51,597 nt of DNA from Kyrpidia sp. (GCA_029960885.1 JASBVV010000008.1:1-51597), one strand, 5' to 3'; shown: positions 25,766-35,250, counted from the stretch's first letter. Numbers and translations are program-made. The notes: generated from the sequence alone by a model not told the origin.

Positions 25766-26662
25766 TTATCGGACCAAGGAGAACATGGTGTGATGAATCC
25801 ACCGTTCCAGTTCTTCGTTGGTCCACACGAGGTTCCTGATGGGTTTGACCGGAGCCGAACCGGATGTGCGAATCACTCGTCCATCTTCTTCGAGTTTGAC
25901 CAAATGGCCGAGGATGGTGCGTTCCGCCACCCAACGGGTGGCTGCGGGAATCTGGCCCTCGTAGATGCACGCGAGAAGATCGGCCACCCGGCGGGGGTGT
26001 GATGCCAGGAGGGCGAGAATTTGTTCTTCCCGCTCCAGGCGATGGGAAAGATAGTACCGGATCCGACTCGAGGGATCTTCAATGATCGGGCCGTGGGCGG
26101 GTCCCGCCGCTTGCGCCGGCAGAGTCAAAAGCTTTCGCAGGGTGTCCAGGTAGGTTCCCAGGTGGCCGTCCGGAGGGCCGATCCACGTGGTGCCGGCTCC
26201 GAGGACGGCGTCGCCGGTGAACAAAATGCCGTCGTTTGATTCCCAAAAACTTACATGTCCAGGGGTATGTCCGGGTGTTTCCACGGCGACGAGTTTTACC
26301 CCTCCGACGCCGTGCACCGTTCCTTCCCGCAAATCCGGCGCCAGTCGGGTGCCGGGGACATACTTGTGCACGGCCTCGGCGTCGGCGGGGTGAACGTGCA
26401 CAGGACAATCCCAGTGTTCGGATAGATAACCCGCTCCTGCGGCGTGATCCGGATGATGATGGGTGAGGAGAATCCCGGTGATGCGCAGGTTCCGTTCCAG
26501 CACGTGATCGATGAGAGGCCTGAGTGCTTCGGGATCGGAATAGCCGGCATCAATGAGCACGCCCTCGCTTCCATCCGTCACCAGGTATAAATTCGTGGCG
26601 ACGGCCGGAGGCAAGGTCGGGGTTTTCACGGCAAAAGCGGTCACCCAGTGTGGTAGGGCCAT
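25766..26662 (-). CDS. MBL-fold metallo-hydrolase (LACTB2-like)
   Basis: A 298-residue metallo-beta-lactamase fold enzyme. Zinc-site motifs are THHHPDH (67-73), the PGHTPGH turn, TGDAVL and GPAHGP. The last 90 residues form a winged helix like that of LACTB2-type proteins (RVADLLACIYEG, AERTILGHLVKLEEDGRV). LACTB2 relatives cleave RNA or thioesters; the substrate here is unknown. The ATG follows AAAGGAGC by six bases. Confidence 0.83.
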   Translation of the reverse strand: MALPHWVTAFAVKTPTLPPAVATNLYLVTDGSEGVLIDAGYSDPEALRPLIDHVLERNLRITGILLTHHHPDHAAGAGYLSEHWDCPVHVHPADAEAVHKYVPGTRLAPDLREGTVHGVGGVKLVAVETPGHTPGHVSFWESNDGILFTGDAVLGAGTTWIGPPDGHLGTYLDTLRKLLTLPAQAAGPAHGPIIEDPSSRIRYYLSHRLEREEQILALLASHPRRVADLLACIYEGQIPAATRWVAERTILGHLVKLEEDGRVIRTSGSAPVKPIRNLVWTNEELERWIHHTMFSLVR

Positions 26663-26746
26663 GGATATGCTCCTTTCTTCAATCTCTTCTCTGTACCCAT
26701 CGTAGTGCGGAACCGCCCGACTTGTCCAGAAGGGGGGATGTTATGT

Positions 26747-27307
26747 ATGAGGATTTACACGCGATCCGGAGATGACGGAAAGACGAGTCTGGTGTACGGC
26801 CGCCGGGTTGGCAAGGACTCATTGCGGGTGGACGCGTACGGAACGGTGGACGAAGCCAACTCCGCCATCGGCGTCGCGGTTGCCCAGCTTCGCAGCGGTC
26901 CGAAAGGCGAGTGGCAGGATGTCATATCGGCATTGGAGCGGGTGCAGCGGGAGTTGTTTGATGTCGGGAGGGAATTGGCGACGCCCGAAGAGAAACGGGA
27001 GCGGGCGTTCGTGACTGAAGCGCACGTCGAAGGGCTGGAGAGAGACATTGACCGATGGGAAGCGGAGTTACCCCCTCTTACGCGGTTTATCCTCCCGGGC
27101 GGGGAGCCGGCGGCCGCCGTGTTGCATCTCGCCCGAACCATCTGCCGTCGGGCTGAACGGAGGTTGGTGGCCCTGGCCGGGCGGGAATCGGTTGCCGCCC
27201 CGGTCCGACAGTATATCAATCGATTGTCCGACTTTCTCTTTGTGGCGGCCCGGGTGGTCAATCATCGAGCGAGGGTGTCGGAACCCGTTGTGGATTTTGA
27301 ACCGTGA
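26747..27307 (+). CDS. Cob(I)alamin adenosyltransferase, PduO type
   Basis: A 186-residue trimeric-type ATP:cob(I)alamin adenosyltransferase that forms adenosylcobalamin. RIYTRSGDDGKTSLVYGRRVGKDSLRV opens the protein with the family's ATP loop; AYGTVDEANSAIG follows, and the central FILPGGEPAAAVLHLARTICRRAERRL segment carries the conserved Arg residues. The ATG at 26747 has AAGGGGGG nine bases upstream; an earlier ATG at 26738 touches the ribosome site. No other cobalamin gene adjoins it; bluB lies 11 kb away. Confidence 0.92.
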   Translation: MRIYTRSGDDGKTSLVYGRRVGKDSLRVDAYGTVDEANSAIGVAVAQLRSGPKGEWQDVISALERVQRELFDVGRELATPEEKRERAFVTEAHVEGLERDIDRWEAELPPLTRFILPGGEPAAAVLHLARTICRRAERRLVALAGRESVAAPVRQYINRLSDFLFVAARVVNHRARVSEPVVDFEP

Positions 27308-27325
27308 GGGAGCAGGGGGAAGGAC

Positions 27326-28117
27326 ATGGCAAGCCGTTTGTCAAACAAACGAGGAGTGATCGTCGATCTGGACGGCACGTTATACCGCGGAGAAATCGCT
27401 GTTCCGGGGGCGGTATCGTGGTTTCACCGCATCCGACAAACAGCCGGGGTGATATGTGTCACAAATAATTCGAAATCTCCCCCGGATGATGTGGCGGCGC
27501 GTTTGCGACGCATGGGGTTTGACGTCCGGGACGACCAAGTCTTGACGTCGGCCTCGGCGGCGGCGTCTTATGTGGCCCAGGTCTGGAAAGACTCCCCGGT
27601 CCTGGTCCTTGGTGAGGAAGGGCTGTGGCAGGCGGTATCGGCCGCCGGCATCCGGGGATTTCGCCCTGGGGACATTGACCCCGAGCGGGTTTCGGCGGTG
27701 CTTCAGGGGATTCACCAAGGATGCACCTACGGCGACCTCGCTGAACTGTGTCTGGCCATCCGGGCCGGAGCGGCCTATGTTCTGACCAATCCGGATCGGG
27801 CGCTCCCCGGCGAGCGGGGATTGGTTCCCGGTGCCGGGGCGATCTCCGCCCTGATTGAGTCGGCCACCGGCGTGGCGCCCCTGGTGATCGGGAAGCCCCA
27901 GGGGCGCATGATGGAAGAAGCGCTTCGACTGCTCGGTCTACCCCGAGAGGACGTGGTGGTGGTGGGAGACAACCTCGAGACGGACGTTGCAGCCGGGCAC
28001 CGTGTCGGACTGGACACCGTTCTCGTGTTGACCGGCTATTCTCGCCGGGAAGATCTCGCCTCGTCCGCCTTGCGCCCCACGTGGGTGCTGGATGACTTGG
28101 GTCAGTGGTTTGCGTAG
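27326..28117 (+). CDS. HAD-IIA family phosphatase (NagD/AraL-like)
   Basis: A 263-residue HAD hydrolase with a C2 cap. VDLDGTLYRG (13-22) holds the nucleophile, TNNSKS follows at 46-51, and GKPQGRMMEEAL plus VGDNLETDVAAG give the remaining catalytic residues. Likely a sugar-phosphate or phosphoglycolate phosphatase. It begins 18 bases after the adenosyltransferase gene with AGGGGGAAGGA upstream, so they are probably cotranscribed. Its last 16 bases overlap the convergent regulator gene. Confidence 0.87.
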   Translation: MASRLSNKRGVIVDLDGTLYRGEIAVPGAVSWFHRIRQTAGVICVTNNSKSPPDDVAARLRRMGFDVRDDQVLTSASAAASYVAQVWKDSPVLVLGEEGLWQAVSAAGIRGFRPGDIDPERVSAVLQGIHQGCTYGDLAELCLAIRAGAAYVLTNPDRALPGERGLVPGAGAISALIESATGVAPLVIGKPQGRMMEEALRLLGLPREDVVVVGDNLETDVAAGHRVGLDTVLVLTGYSRREDLASSALRPTWVLDDLGQWFA

Positions 28118-28650
28118 ACCTTCTCGATCCAGCGCTCCGTTTCTTCGGGGCTTTCGGTCTGTTTCCATTCGGCGGTGGAACGAAGCAGCCACTGGGTGAA
28201 CTCCCGACCGGACAAGGTCTCGCACAGAAAAAGGCCGATCTGTATCGGGAGTTCCCGGCGCTGGCCGCCCATATGTTCTTGGAGTTTTTGTACGGCTTGA
28301 ATCACCCTGGACTGCTCGATATCAGCGCTGACGGCATCAAACAGCCGACGGCCTTCCTCGGTCAAGTGCACTTCGGTGATGCGCTCGTCCTCCTGATTGG
28401 AGCGGGTCGTGACGAGCCCCAACTGTTCCAATTTGGCCACATTGTGAAAAGCGCTCGAAATGTGCCAAAGGCCTCGCTGGGCAATGGTCGAGATCGATAC
28501 GCCGTCTTCCTGGTACAAAAGGCTGAGCAAGTGAAGCTGGGACCCGGTCAAATGATAGGGTCGGGCAATGCGCCGAAGATCGTCGTCCAAAGCCTTGGAC
28601 AAACTGCGGATCAGATTAAAGGTCAGATGGACATCCGCCCACCGGTGCAT
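28102..28650 (-). CDS. MarR family regulator, Hpr/ScoC-like
   Basis: A 182-residue MarR-type regulator. LTGSQLHLLSLLYQEDGVSISTIAQRGLWHISSAFHNVAKLEQLGL matches the winged helix of Hpr (ScoC), the Bacillus transition-state regulator of proteases and sporulation. It lacks membrane or sensor domains and has a longer C-terminal helix region (QWLLRSTAEWKQ). The ATG at 28650 follows GAGGAGGTG by seven bases. Its 3' end overlaps the upstream HAD gene on the opposite strand. Confidence 0.82.
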   Translation of the reverse strand: MHRWADVHLTFNLIRSLSKALDDDLRRIARPYHLTGSQLHLLSLLYQEDGVSISTIAQRGLWHISSAFHNVAKLEQLGLVTTRSNQEDERITEVHLTEEGRRLFDAVSADIEQSRVIQAVQKLQEHMGGQRRELPIQIGLFLCETLSGREFTQWLLRSTAEWKQTESPEETERWIEKVYANH

Positions 28651-28782
28651 GAACAAGCACCTCCTCGTGAAGTCTAAAGTTGCATATCCGTTTGTGCACA
28701 GCAGCCCTTCCACATCAATCTATGCTCTCATAGCAATTCGAGAGTCGTTCCGTTTTTCGGCCCGTACCCCGGGAGGTGCCAC

Positions 28783-29304
28783 GTGCGTCCCGCCGTTTTT
28801 CTCGATCGCGACGGTGTGATCAATCCATATGTCGATGATATTCATCGGCTCGGTGCGTTTCACCTGCTGCCGGGGGTGGGTACGGCGATCCGCCGTTTGA
28901 ATGATGCCGGCCTGTGGGTGTTTGTCGTCACGAATCAAGGCGGCGTCGGGCTGGGGTACATGAGTGAAGGCGATGTGCGGGCGGTCCACCGGCAAATGCG
29001 CCGGCAACTGGCCGCCGAACAAGCCACAGTGGATGCGGTGCGCTTTTGTCCTCACCCGCCCCGAGCCGGTTGTCCCTGCCGGAAACCTCGGCCGGGGATG
29101 TTGCTGGACCTCATGAAGGTCCATCCCGTGGACCGGGAGTGCAGCTTTATGGTCGGTGACCGGGAGTCGGACGTGGAGGCGGGACATCGGGCCGGTATCC
29201 TCGCCGTTCGAATCGGGGAAGGACCGACCCGGGCGGAGTTCCGGGCTCGGGATCTGCCCCACGCCGTTAACCTTATTTTAACGTATCAGGCCCTAAAACC
29301 ATAG
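28783..29304 (+). CDS. gmhB: HAD-IIIA phosphatase, GmhB/HisB-N-like
   Basis: A 173-residue heptose-1,7-bisphosphate phosphatase-like protein. FLDRDGVIN (6-14) is the nucleophile motif, [10 protein letters not shown] follows, and the zinc-binding insert [19 protein letters not shown] is present. [11 protein letters not shown] closes the site. GmhB makes the nucleotide-heptose precursor; with no heptose genes nearby, a different substrate is possible. GTG start with GGGAGGTG upstream. Confidence 0.85.
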   Translation: MRPAVFLDRDGVINPYVDDIHRLGAFHLLPGVGTAIRRLNDAGLWVFVVTNQGGVGLGYMSEGDVRAVHRQMRRQLAAEQATVDAVRFCPHPPRAGCPCRKPRPGMLLDLMKVHPVDRECSFMVGDRESDVEAGHRAGILAVRIGEGPTRAEFRARDLPHAVNLILTYQALKP

Positions 29305-29378
29305 ACGAATATATTGATCATCATCGATCGGTAAAATGTGGAATGTCCTTTGATCATGCAACCGGGGGGTGTGAAGCC

Positions 29379-30763
29379 ATGAGGGTGGCCAAAGATTCTC
29401 TGGGTGAGGTGCATGTGGACGATTCGGTGTACTACGGTGCCCAGACCCAGCGGGCTGTGGAAAATTTTCCAATCAGCGGTCTGCGCCTTCCGCGCGCGTT
29501 CATCCGGGCCCAGGGATTGATCAAGGCGGCTGCGGCGTTGGCCAATCGGGATCTGGGTCGCTTGGATCCCCGGCTGGCCGATGCCATCGTTCGGGCGGCC
29601 CAAGAGGTGGCCGAAGGGCGGTGGGATGAGCATTTTGTGGAGACGTCTATCAGGCGGGTGCGGGGACGTCCCAGAACATGAACGCCAATGAAGTGATCGC
29701 CAACCGGGCCTGCGAATGGCTCGGTGTCCGGCGGGGCCGGACGGACGTGGTGCACCCGAACGACCATGTCAACATGGGCCAGTCGACGAATGATACGATT
29801 CACGTGGCCCTCCACCTGGCTGCTTACGAATTGATCGAGATCCTGTTGAAACCGGCGGTATCCGCCTTGGTCGGCGCCCTGCGAAAAAAACAGGGGGAGT
29901 ACCGGGATGTGGTCAAGTTGGGCCGGACCCATCTGCAGGATGCGGTGCCGATCCGGGTTGGACAGGAGATCGGGGGATGGGCCGCCGCCTTGGAAGACCG
30001 CCTGCGGGAAGTGAGTCGGGTAGCGAATGGGCTGTTGAAAGTGGGCATCGGGGGAACGGCGGTGGGGACGGGGTTGAACGCCGGACCGGCTTTCCCGGAG
30101 AAGGTCTTGCACCGGTTGCGTGAGTGGACGGGTTATGCATGGGAGCTGCCGGAGGATCGATTTGCTTTTATGCAAAACACCGACGCGGTGGCTGCGCTGA
30201 GCGGTGCCCTGCGAGGCTTGGCGCTCACCCTCGGGAAGATCGCCGACGATCTGCGCCTGCTCAGTTCCGGACCCCGGGGGGGATTGGCGGAGTTGCGGCT
30301 CCCCGCCGTTCAGCCGGGATCTTCCATTATGCCGGGGAAAGTCAATCCCGTGATGGCCGAGATGATGAATATGATCGTGTATCAGGTGATCGGATGTGAC
30401 GCGTGTGTGGCGGCGGCCACCGGAGGCGCCCAATTGGAGTTGAACGTGATGATGCCGGTGATCGCCTGGAATGTGTTGCACCAGATCCGGATCTTGGGGA
30501 CAGGATGTCAGGCGCTGAGGTCCCGCTGTATCGAAAGCATGGAGGTGGATGAACGGCAGTGTCTGTACTGGGTGCAGCGGAGCACCGCGCTGGCCGCGGC
30601 CCTGAATCCGGCCATAGGGTACGATCGCGCCGCGGAATTGGCCAAACGGGCTTTTCAGGAAGGGCGCACTGTCCGGGAGGTGGCTGAGGCCAGCGGATGG
30701 GTCGCCGCCGACGATCTGGATCGCCTCTTGGATCTACGCCGGATGACCGATCCCCTCGAGTGA
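29379..30763 (+). pseudogene. Frameshifted aspartase/fumarase family gene
   Basis: Two reading frames make one full-length aspartase/fumarase superfamily protein. Frame 1 runs from the ATG at 29379 through [18 protein letters not shown] to WDEHFV (about 29639). Frame 2 then continues with [23 protein letters not shown] to the stop at 30763, including HPNDHVNMGQSTND, GRTHLQDAV and GSSIMPGKVNP. One base is missing at about 29640-29641. The sequence resembles aspartate ammonia-lyase at least as much as fumarase. The frameshift could be a real mutation or a sequence error; everything else, including active-site motifs, is intact. Confidence 0.85.
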
Positions 30764-30904
30764 GTGCGCCAGTGGGCGAGTCCGTGAGCGCGCGGACAGT
30801 GAGAGGCCCGTTGCAGGCGCCCATTCTGCGCGGTTCCGGACCTCGCAGGGGGATCTCTCATAGACTGGTGATGAACGTCACTAGCCTAGGAGGGAGAGAC
30901 TCCC

Positions 30905-31801
30905 ATGGAAGAACAACAACATCGGAGTGACAGAGAAGAACCGGTGCGGGAAGGCCTCGAGGCCGATGATGTTCTGGATGGATCGGCTCCGGTGCCCATG
31001 CCCGCGGCCTGGTCGGAGCCGGTGGAACGGGAGGTGCCCCTGTGGCGGGACGGCCATGTGTCGTACCCGGGGATGTTCGAACCGGGACTTCCGGGGCCGT
31101 TTCCGGGACTGCCCGCCCAGGTTCCGGACGATCCGGCGTACTCACCGGGGTCGGGAGTTCCCGGCTACGGTCCGTCGGGGTACGGGGAGCCGGGATACAT
31201 GTCCCCACCGAGCTCGCCGGCCGCCCCTTGGGCGCCTTACGGTACGGCGGGAATGCTTCCCGGCCTGTTCGGTTCCGCGGCGCCCGGTGGCATGACAAGT
31301 GATCCGGTCTCAGGGACGGGCGGTTTGCCCGGTTTCACGGTCCCTGGGACGGGCGGCCTCCCGATGGGCCTCCCCGGTCAGAGCGGAGGATATCCGGGAG
31401 CCGGATACACCGAGTGGATGGGTTTTCCGGGGGGCACCGGGGCGCCGACGCCGCCGATGGCCCCGGGTCTGCCCGGGACCGCCGCCGGGATGCCCGGGGG
31501 TGGCATACCGGGGATACCGGGCATGCCCTTCCCCGGGCCCGGGTCGGGCTTGGGCTTGTTTCCGCCCGTCGGTCTGCCGGGAGGTGCGGCGGGGATGCCG
31601 GGTGGGCCCGGGGGGGCGCCCGGGAGCTGGGGCTTTCCCCCCCTGGAAACGGGCTGGTTTTCCCGGGAACCTCTGGGGTACCTGGAACAGTATCCGATTC
31701 CCGGAGCTCCGCCCGCTGAAGTTGAGCACGAGGGTCCCGGTTCACCGCAGTCCAGTGAACCGGGCCCGCCGGCGGACGCACCGGAAGACGGCACAACATA
31801 A
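30905..31801 (+). CDS. Gly/Pro-rich low-complexity protein
   Basis: A 298-residue protein. Residues 1-45 are acidic and fairly ordinary; most of the rest consists of Gly, Pro, Met, Ala and aromatic residues with loose repeats such as PGYG, GTGGLPGF and GMPGG. No signal peptide, membrane helix or catalytic motif is visible, and it does not have strict Gly-X-Y collagen triplets. AGGAGGGAGAG lies upstream. Such composition is seen in some spore coat and surface proteins; that role is a guess. Codon GC content is high, so compositional bias could contribute. Confidence 0.7.
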   Translation: MEEQQHRSDREEPVREGLEADDVLDGSAPVPMPAAWSEPVEREVPLWRDGHVSYPGMFEPGLPGPFPGLPAQVPDDPAYSPGSGVPGYGPSGYGEPGYMSPPSSPAAPWAPYGTAGMLPGLFGSAAPGGMTSDPVSGTGGLPGFTVPGTGGLPMGLPGQSGGYPGAGYTEWMGFPGGTGAPTPPMAPGLPGTAAGMPGGGIPGIPGMPFPGPGSGLGLFPPVGLPGGAAGMPGGPGGAPGSWGFPPLETGWFSREPLGYLEQYPIPGAPPAEVEHEGPGSPQSSEPGPPADAPEDGTT

Positions 31802-31831
31802 TCGAATCGTTCACCGTACCGACGGACGAAT

Positions 31832-31853
31832 GCGGCATCAGGCCGGGTGCCGC
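31832..31853 (+). terminator. Weak hairpin after the Gly/Pro-rich gene
   Basis: GCGGCA and TGCCGC pair around ten bases, followed by a T-containing but not T-run stretch. Low confidence. Confidence 0.3.
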
Positions 31854-31932
31854 TGTCTTGTTGCATGACCCGCGATCCGAGCGATCACAATAGAGATGAC
31901 CGTGGCTTGGATGGGAAAGGGGGATCACTCAC

Positions 31933-33480
31933 GTGTTGGTGGATTTCCAAAATGAACCACTGACGGATTTTACCGATCCGAGCCGCCGTGCGGCCATGAA
32001 GGAAGCTCTGGAAACGGCGCGCCGGGGATTCGGCCGGGAGTATCCCATGCGCATCGACGGCCGGGATCGGCTGAGCGGTCACTGGATCCGGTCGGTGGAT
32101 CCCTCCCGCCCCCGGGAGGTGGTGGGCCAGGTGGCGGCCGCAACCCGAGAGGATGCGATGGACGCGATCCAGGGGGCCTGGGCCGCGTTTGCCGGGTGGT
32201 CCAGGGTGCCCGCACAGGCCAGGGCCCGGTGCCTGTTCAAAGCGGCCGCGTTGATGCGGCGGCGGAAATTTTTCTTAGCTGCGCTGATGTGTTTCGAAGT
32301 GGGGAAAACTTGGTCCGAAGCGGATGCGGACGTGGCCGAGGCCATTGATTTTCTGGAATTTTACGGCCGCGAGATGATCCGTTTGGCCCAGCCCCAACCC
32401 TTGGTTCGCATCTTGGGCGAGGACAACGAAGTGATCTACGAACCTCTGGGGGTCGGCGTGGTCATCCCGCCTTGGAATTTTCCCCTGGCCATCCTGACCG
32501 GGATGACCGTTTCGTCGGTGGTGGCGGGCAACACCGTCGTTCTCAAACCGGCCAGCGCCAGCCCGGTGATTGCGGCCGAGTTCGTCCGCATCATGGAAGA
32601 GGCCGGGATTCCGCCGGGGGTCATTCAGTTTCTTCCGGGATCGGGCGGGGAGATCGGCGATGTTCTCGTGTCCCATCCCCAAGTGCGATTCATCACCTTT
32701 ACCGGATCCCGGGATGTGGGCGTTCACATCTTCGAACTGGCGGCCAAGGTTCATCCCGGTCAAACCTGGCTGAAGCGGGTCATTGCCGAAATGGGCGGGA
32801 AAGACGCCATTATTGTGGACAACGACGCCGATCCGGACGATGCGGCGGCGGGGATCGTCACGTCCGCTTTCGGGTTCGCCGGGCAAAAATGTTCCGCCTG
32901 TTCGAGGGTGATTGCACTGGCCGATGTGTACGAACCCCTGCTGGAACGGGTGAAACATCTGACGGAGCGACTCAAGGTGGCGCCGGCCGACCTGGAGGAA
33001 GCCTCGTACGGACCGGTGGTGGACCGGGCGGCCTATGATAAAGTGCTGGAGTATATCGAAATCGGCAAAAGGGAAGGGCAATTGGTCACCGGCGGCGGAC
33101 CGGCGGAAGGCGAGGGATATTTTATCAAACCGACGATCTTTCGAGATGTATCGCCGGGCGCCCGGATCGCCCAGGAAGAGATTTTCGGGCCGGTGGTGGC
33201 CTTTCTCAAAGCCCGGGGCTTCGATGAGGCCCTGGAGATCGCCAACGGGACTCCGTACGGGCTGACCGGGGGCGTCTATTCCCGTAATCGGGTGCACCTG
33301 GAGCGGGCCAGGCGGGAGTTTCATGCGGGCAATCTGTATTTTAACCGGAAAATCACGGGCGCGTTGGTCGGGGTGCATCCGTTCGGCGGCTTTGGTATGT
33401 CCGGAACCGATTCGAAGGCGGGGGGCCGGGATTATCTGTTGCTGCTCACCCAGGCCAAGGTCGTCTCCGAGCGATTTTAG
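31933..33480 (+). CDS. rocA: L-glutamate gamma-semialdehyde dehydrogenase
   Basis: A 515-residue NAD-dependent aldehyde dehydrogenase of the RocA/PutC type, oxidising glutamate semialdehyde (pyrroline-5-carboxylate) to glutamate in proline and arginine catabolism. VVIPPWNFPLAI, TGSRDVGV and EMGGKDAIIVD are the cofactor and Glu motifs, and AGQKCSACSRVI carries the catalytic cysteine. The GTG start is preceded by GAAAGGGGGA. Length and motifs are those of a complete enzyme. The window's decarboxylase uses arginine for a separate route. Confidence 0.9.
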   Translation: MLVDFQNEPLTDFTDPSRRAAMKEALETARRGFGREYPMRIDGRDRLSGHWIRSVDPSRPREVVGQVAAATREDAMDAIQGAWAAFAGWSRVPAQARARCLFKAAALMRRRKFFLAALMCFEVGKTWSEADADVAEAIDFLEFYGREMIRLAQPQPLVRILGEDNEVIYEPLGVGVVIPPWNFPLAILTGMTVSSVVAGNTVVLKPASASPVIAAEFVRIMEEAGIPPGVIQFLPGSGGEIGDVLVSHPQVRFITFTGSRDVGVHIFELAAKVHPGQTWLKRVIAEMGGKDAIIVDNDADPDDAAAGIVTSAFGFAGQKCSACSRVIALADVYEPLLERVKHLTERLKVAPADLEEASYGPVVDRAAYDKVLEYIEIGKREGQLVTGGGPAEGEGYFIKPTIFRDVSPGARIAQEEIFGPVVAFLKARGFDEALEIANGTPYGLTGGVYSRNRVHLERARREFHAGNLYFNRKITGALVGVHPFGGFGMSGTDSKAGGRDYLLLLTQAKVVSERF

Positions 33481-33496
33481 GCCGGGCGGGTAGCAC

Positions 33497-33528
33497 AAAA
33501 AAAGCCGGGAGCGCGGTCTGCTCCCGGC
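33497..33528 (-). terminator. Rho-independent terminator on the minus strand
   Basis: GCCGGGAGC and GCTCCCGGC pair perfectly around seven bases, followed on the minus strand by seven T residues. It ends the membrane-protein transcript and lies 17 bases after the rocA stop. Confidence 0.85.
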
Positions 33529-33577
33529 GGGTGTCGGCGGCGGTCCCATCGGTGCGGGTTCGGGATGCCGGACCCGG

Positions 33578-33880
33578 TCACGATGCCCGGGACGGTCGCT
33601 CTTTTTGTTCCTTTTCCTCCTCGAGGCGGTGAACCGCTCCCGGGACGGAGTGGTGTTTAAAGTAGGCGAAGTTGAGGTTATTGGTCCGGTACCGACCATC
33701 CCGGCGGAAATCCACCTGGTCGGCGGTCAGGCCGAGGATGACGTAGAGGATGAACGCCACGAGCACCGTCCACCCGATGGCTCCATACATCTGCCGGGAC
33801 AGAAAATACGCGCTGAGGCAGAAGGCGACAAACGCCACGCCCAAAGTGGCGCCGAAGAGTCCGTACAGTTTCTTCAGCAT
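33578..33880 (-). CDS. Hypothetical two-helix membrane protein
   Basis: A 100-residue protein with hydrophobic helices at about 7-28 and 34-53 and a hydrophilic, charged C-terminal half (NNLNFAYFKHHS, EEEKEQKERPS). I do not recognise the family. The ATG at 33880 has AAAGGGGGGAAC upstream, and the gene ends in a strong terminator. It lies 77 bases after the mqnE stop in the same direction and may be cotranscribed with it. Confidence 0.6.
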   Translation of the reverse strand: MLKKLYGLFGATLGVAFVAFCLSAYFLSRQMYGAIGWTVLVAFILYVILGLTADQVDFRRDGRYRTNNLNFAYFKHHSVPGAVHRLEEEKEQKERPSRAS

Positions 33881-33957
33881 GATCCTGTTCCCCCCTTTGC
33901 GCAATTTCGGCGCGGACATGACCGTTTTCGGCGCGTGCCCCATTCGGAGGACAGCGT

Positions 33958-35064
33958 TTAATAGACCCTGAGTTTATTATACAATGTATCCCGCTGGACC
34001 GGAATCCGCCCGGCTTCGCGGATCATCCGGATGAACTGTTCCTTCGGGGCCATCTGGGCGGTTTCCGCTCCGGCGGCGTGGACGATCTGTTCTTCCATGA
34101 CCGTGCCGTCCAGATCGTCGACCCCGAAGCTCAGTGCCACCTGGGCCAGTTTCGGACCGATCATCATCCAGAAGGCCCGGATGTGGTCGATGTTATCGAG
34201 AAGCAGCCGGGCCACCGCCAACATCTTCAAATCATAGTATCCCGTGGTGGTGTCCTGGATGTTGTACTCCGCGGCCAGGGCGGTGTTGGCGGGGTGGAAG
34301 GCGAACGGGAAGAAACAAGAAAAGCCTCCGGTTTCATCCTGAAGATGCCGCAGCCGAAGCAGATGGTCGATGATGTGCTCCGGTTGTTCGATATGTCCGT
34401 ACAGAATCGAGGCGTTGGTGCGGATGCCCAGTTGGTGGGCGAGCCGGTGGACGGCGAACCACCGGTCGGCACTGGTCTTGTGCCCGGCGATGATCCGCCG
34501 CACCTCGGGATCGAAGATTTCGGCGCCTCCGCCCAAGATCGAGTCGAGCCCCGCTTCCCGAAGCCGCTCCAGGACCGTTTCGACGGACAATTTCGCGATC
34601 CGGGCCATGTAGTCGATTTCCACCGCGGTAAACGCCTGAACGTGGACCTCGGGAAGAATCCGTTTGGCCAGGCGCATCATGTCCTCGTAATACGAGAAGG
34701 ACAAAGCTGCATTGACTCCCCCGACGATATGCAGCTCGGTGAATCCTCGCCCGGCCATCTCCTTCATCTTGACTTCCAATTGTTCCAAGCTCAAGGTGTA
34801 GGCGGCGGGATGATCGGATTTGACCCCGAAGGCGCACAGTTTGCAACTCAAATGGCACACGTTGGTGTAATTCAGATGGGTATTCACGATAAAATACGCA
34901 TCGTCTCCGTTTTTGATGCGCCGGATTTCATCGGCCAGCGCGCCGATCCGGAGAAGATCGGGAGATCGCAGAAGCGCAAGACCGTCCTCGAAGCCCAGGC
35001 GCTCTCCGGAAGCCAGTTTTTTCTCGACGGCGGCGAGGTCCGAACGGGTGGACGTGGAGAACAA
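33958..35064 (-). CDS. mqnE: Aminofutalosine synthase MqnE
   Basis: A radical SAM enzyme of about 368 residues in the futalosine route to menaquinone; it makes aminofutalosine from the chorismate-derived precursor and S-adenosylmethionine. CHLSCKLC is the [4Fe-4S]-binding CxxxCxxC, preceded by INTHLNYTNVC-like sequence; ELHIVGGVNA, SILGGGAEIFDPEVR and ASILYGHIE fit MqnE. A TTG start at 35064 is favoured by AAAGGGGA seven bases upstream; the ATG 21 bases earlier follows a -10 box too closely. No other mqn gene is in the window. Confidence 0.88.
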   Translation of the reverse strand: MFSTSTRSDLAAVEKKLASGERLGFEDGLALLRSPDLLRIGALADEIRRIKNGDDAYFIVNTHLNYTNVCHLSCKLCAFGVKSDHPAAYTLSLEQLEVKMKEMAGRGFTELHIVGGVNAALSFSYYEDMMRLAKRILPEVHVQAFTAVEIDYMARIAKLSVETVLERLREAGLDSILGGGAEIFDPEVRRIIAGHKTSADRWFAVHRLAHQLGIRTNASILYGHIEQPEHIIDHLLRLRHLQDETGGFSCFFPFAFHPANTALAAEYNIQDTTTGYYDLKMLAVARLLLDNIDHIRAFWMMIGPKLAQVALSFGVDDLDGTVMEEQIVHAAGAETAQMAPKEQFIRMIREAGRIPVQRDTLYNKLRVY

Positions 35065-35098
35065 GGCGGTGTCCCCTTTCCGCATGATGATCGACTCT

Positions 35099-35104
35099 AT
35101 TCTA
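35099..35104 (-). promoter_or_regulatory. Candidate -10 for mqnE
   Basis: TAGAAT on the minus strand about 35 bases before the TTG start; no good -35. Confidence 0.4.
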
Positions 35105-35221
35105 TCACAGCCGATCCTGGGTGGGGTGCGCGGCTCGGTTCTATACAGGGCCGCCTGCGAGCGCGCCTCCGCACGCGCTTTTCCGCCTCCCGCTCCGGTT
35201 TCCGCCCCCGGGTCGGTCTGC

Positions 35222-35227
35222 TACAAT
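35222..35227 (+). promoter_or_regulatory. Candidate -10 for the ABC exporter gene
   Basis: TACAAT 24 bases before the chosen TTG start; -35 is weak. Confidence 0.4.
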
Positions 35228-35250
35228 AGGTGAAACAGGGGGTGTTGCCG

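Noticed and set aside
30905-31801. Collagen-like protein
   Set aside because: Gly does not occur at every third residue over any long stretch.
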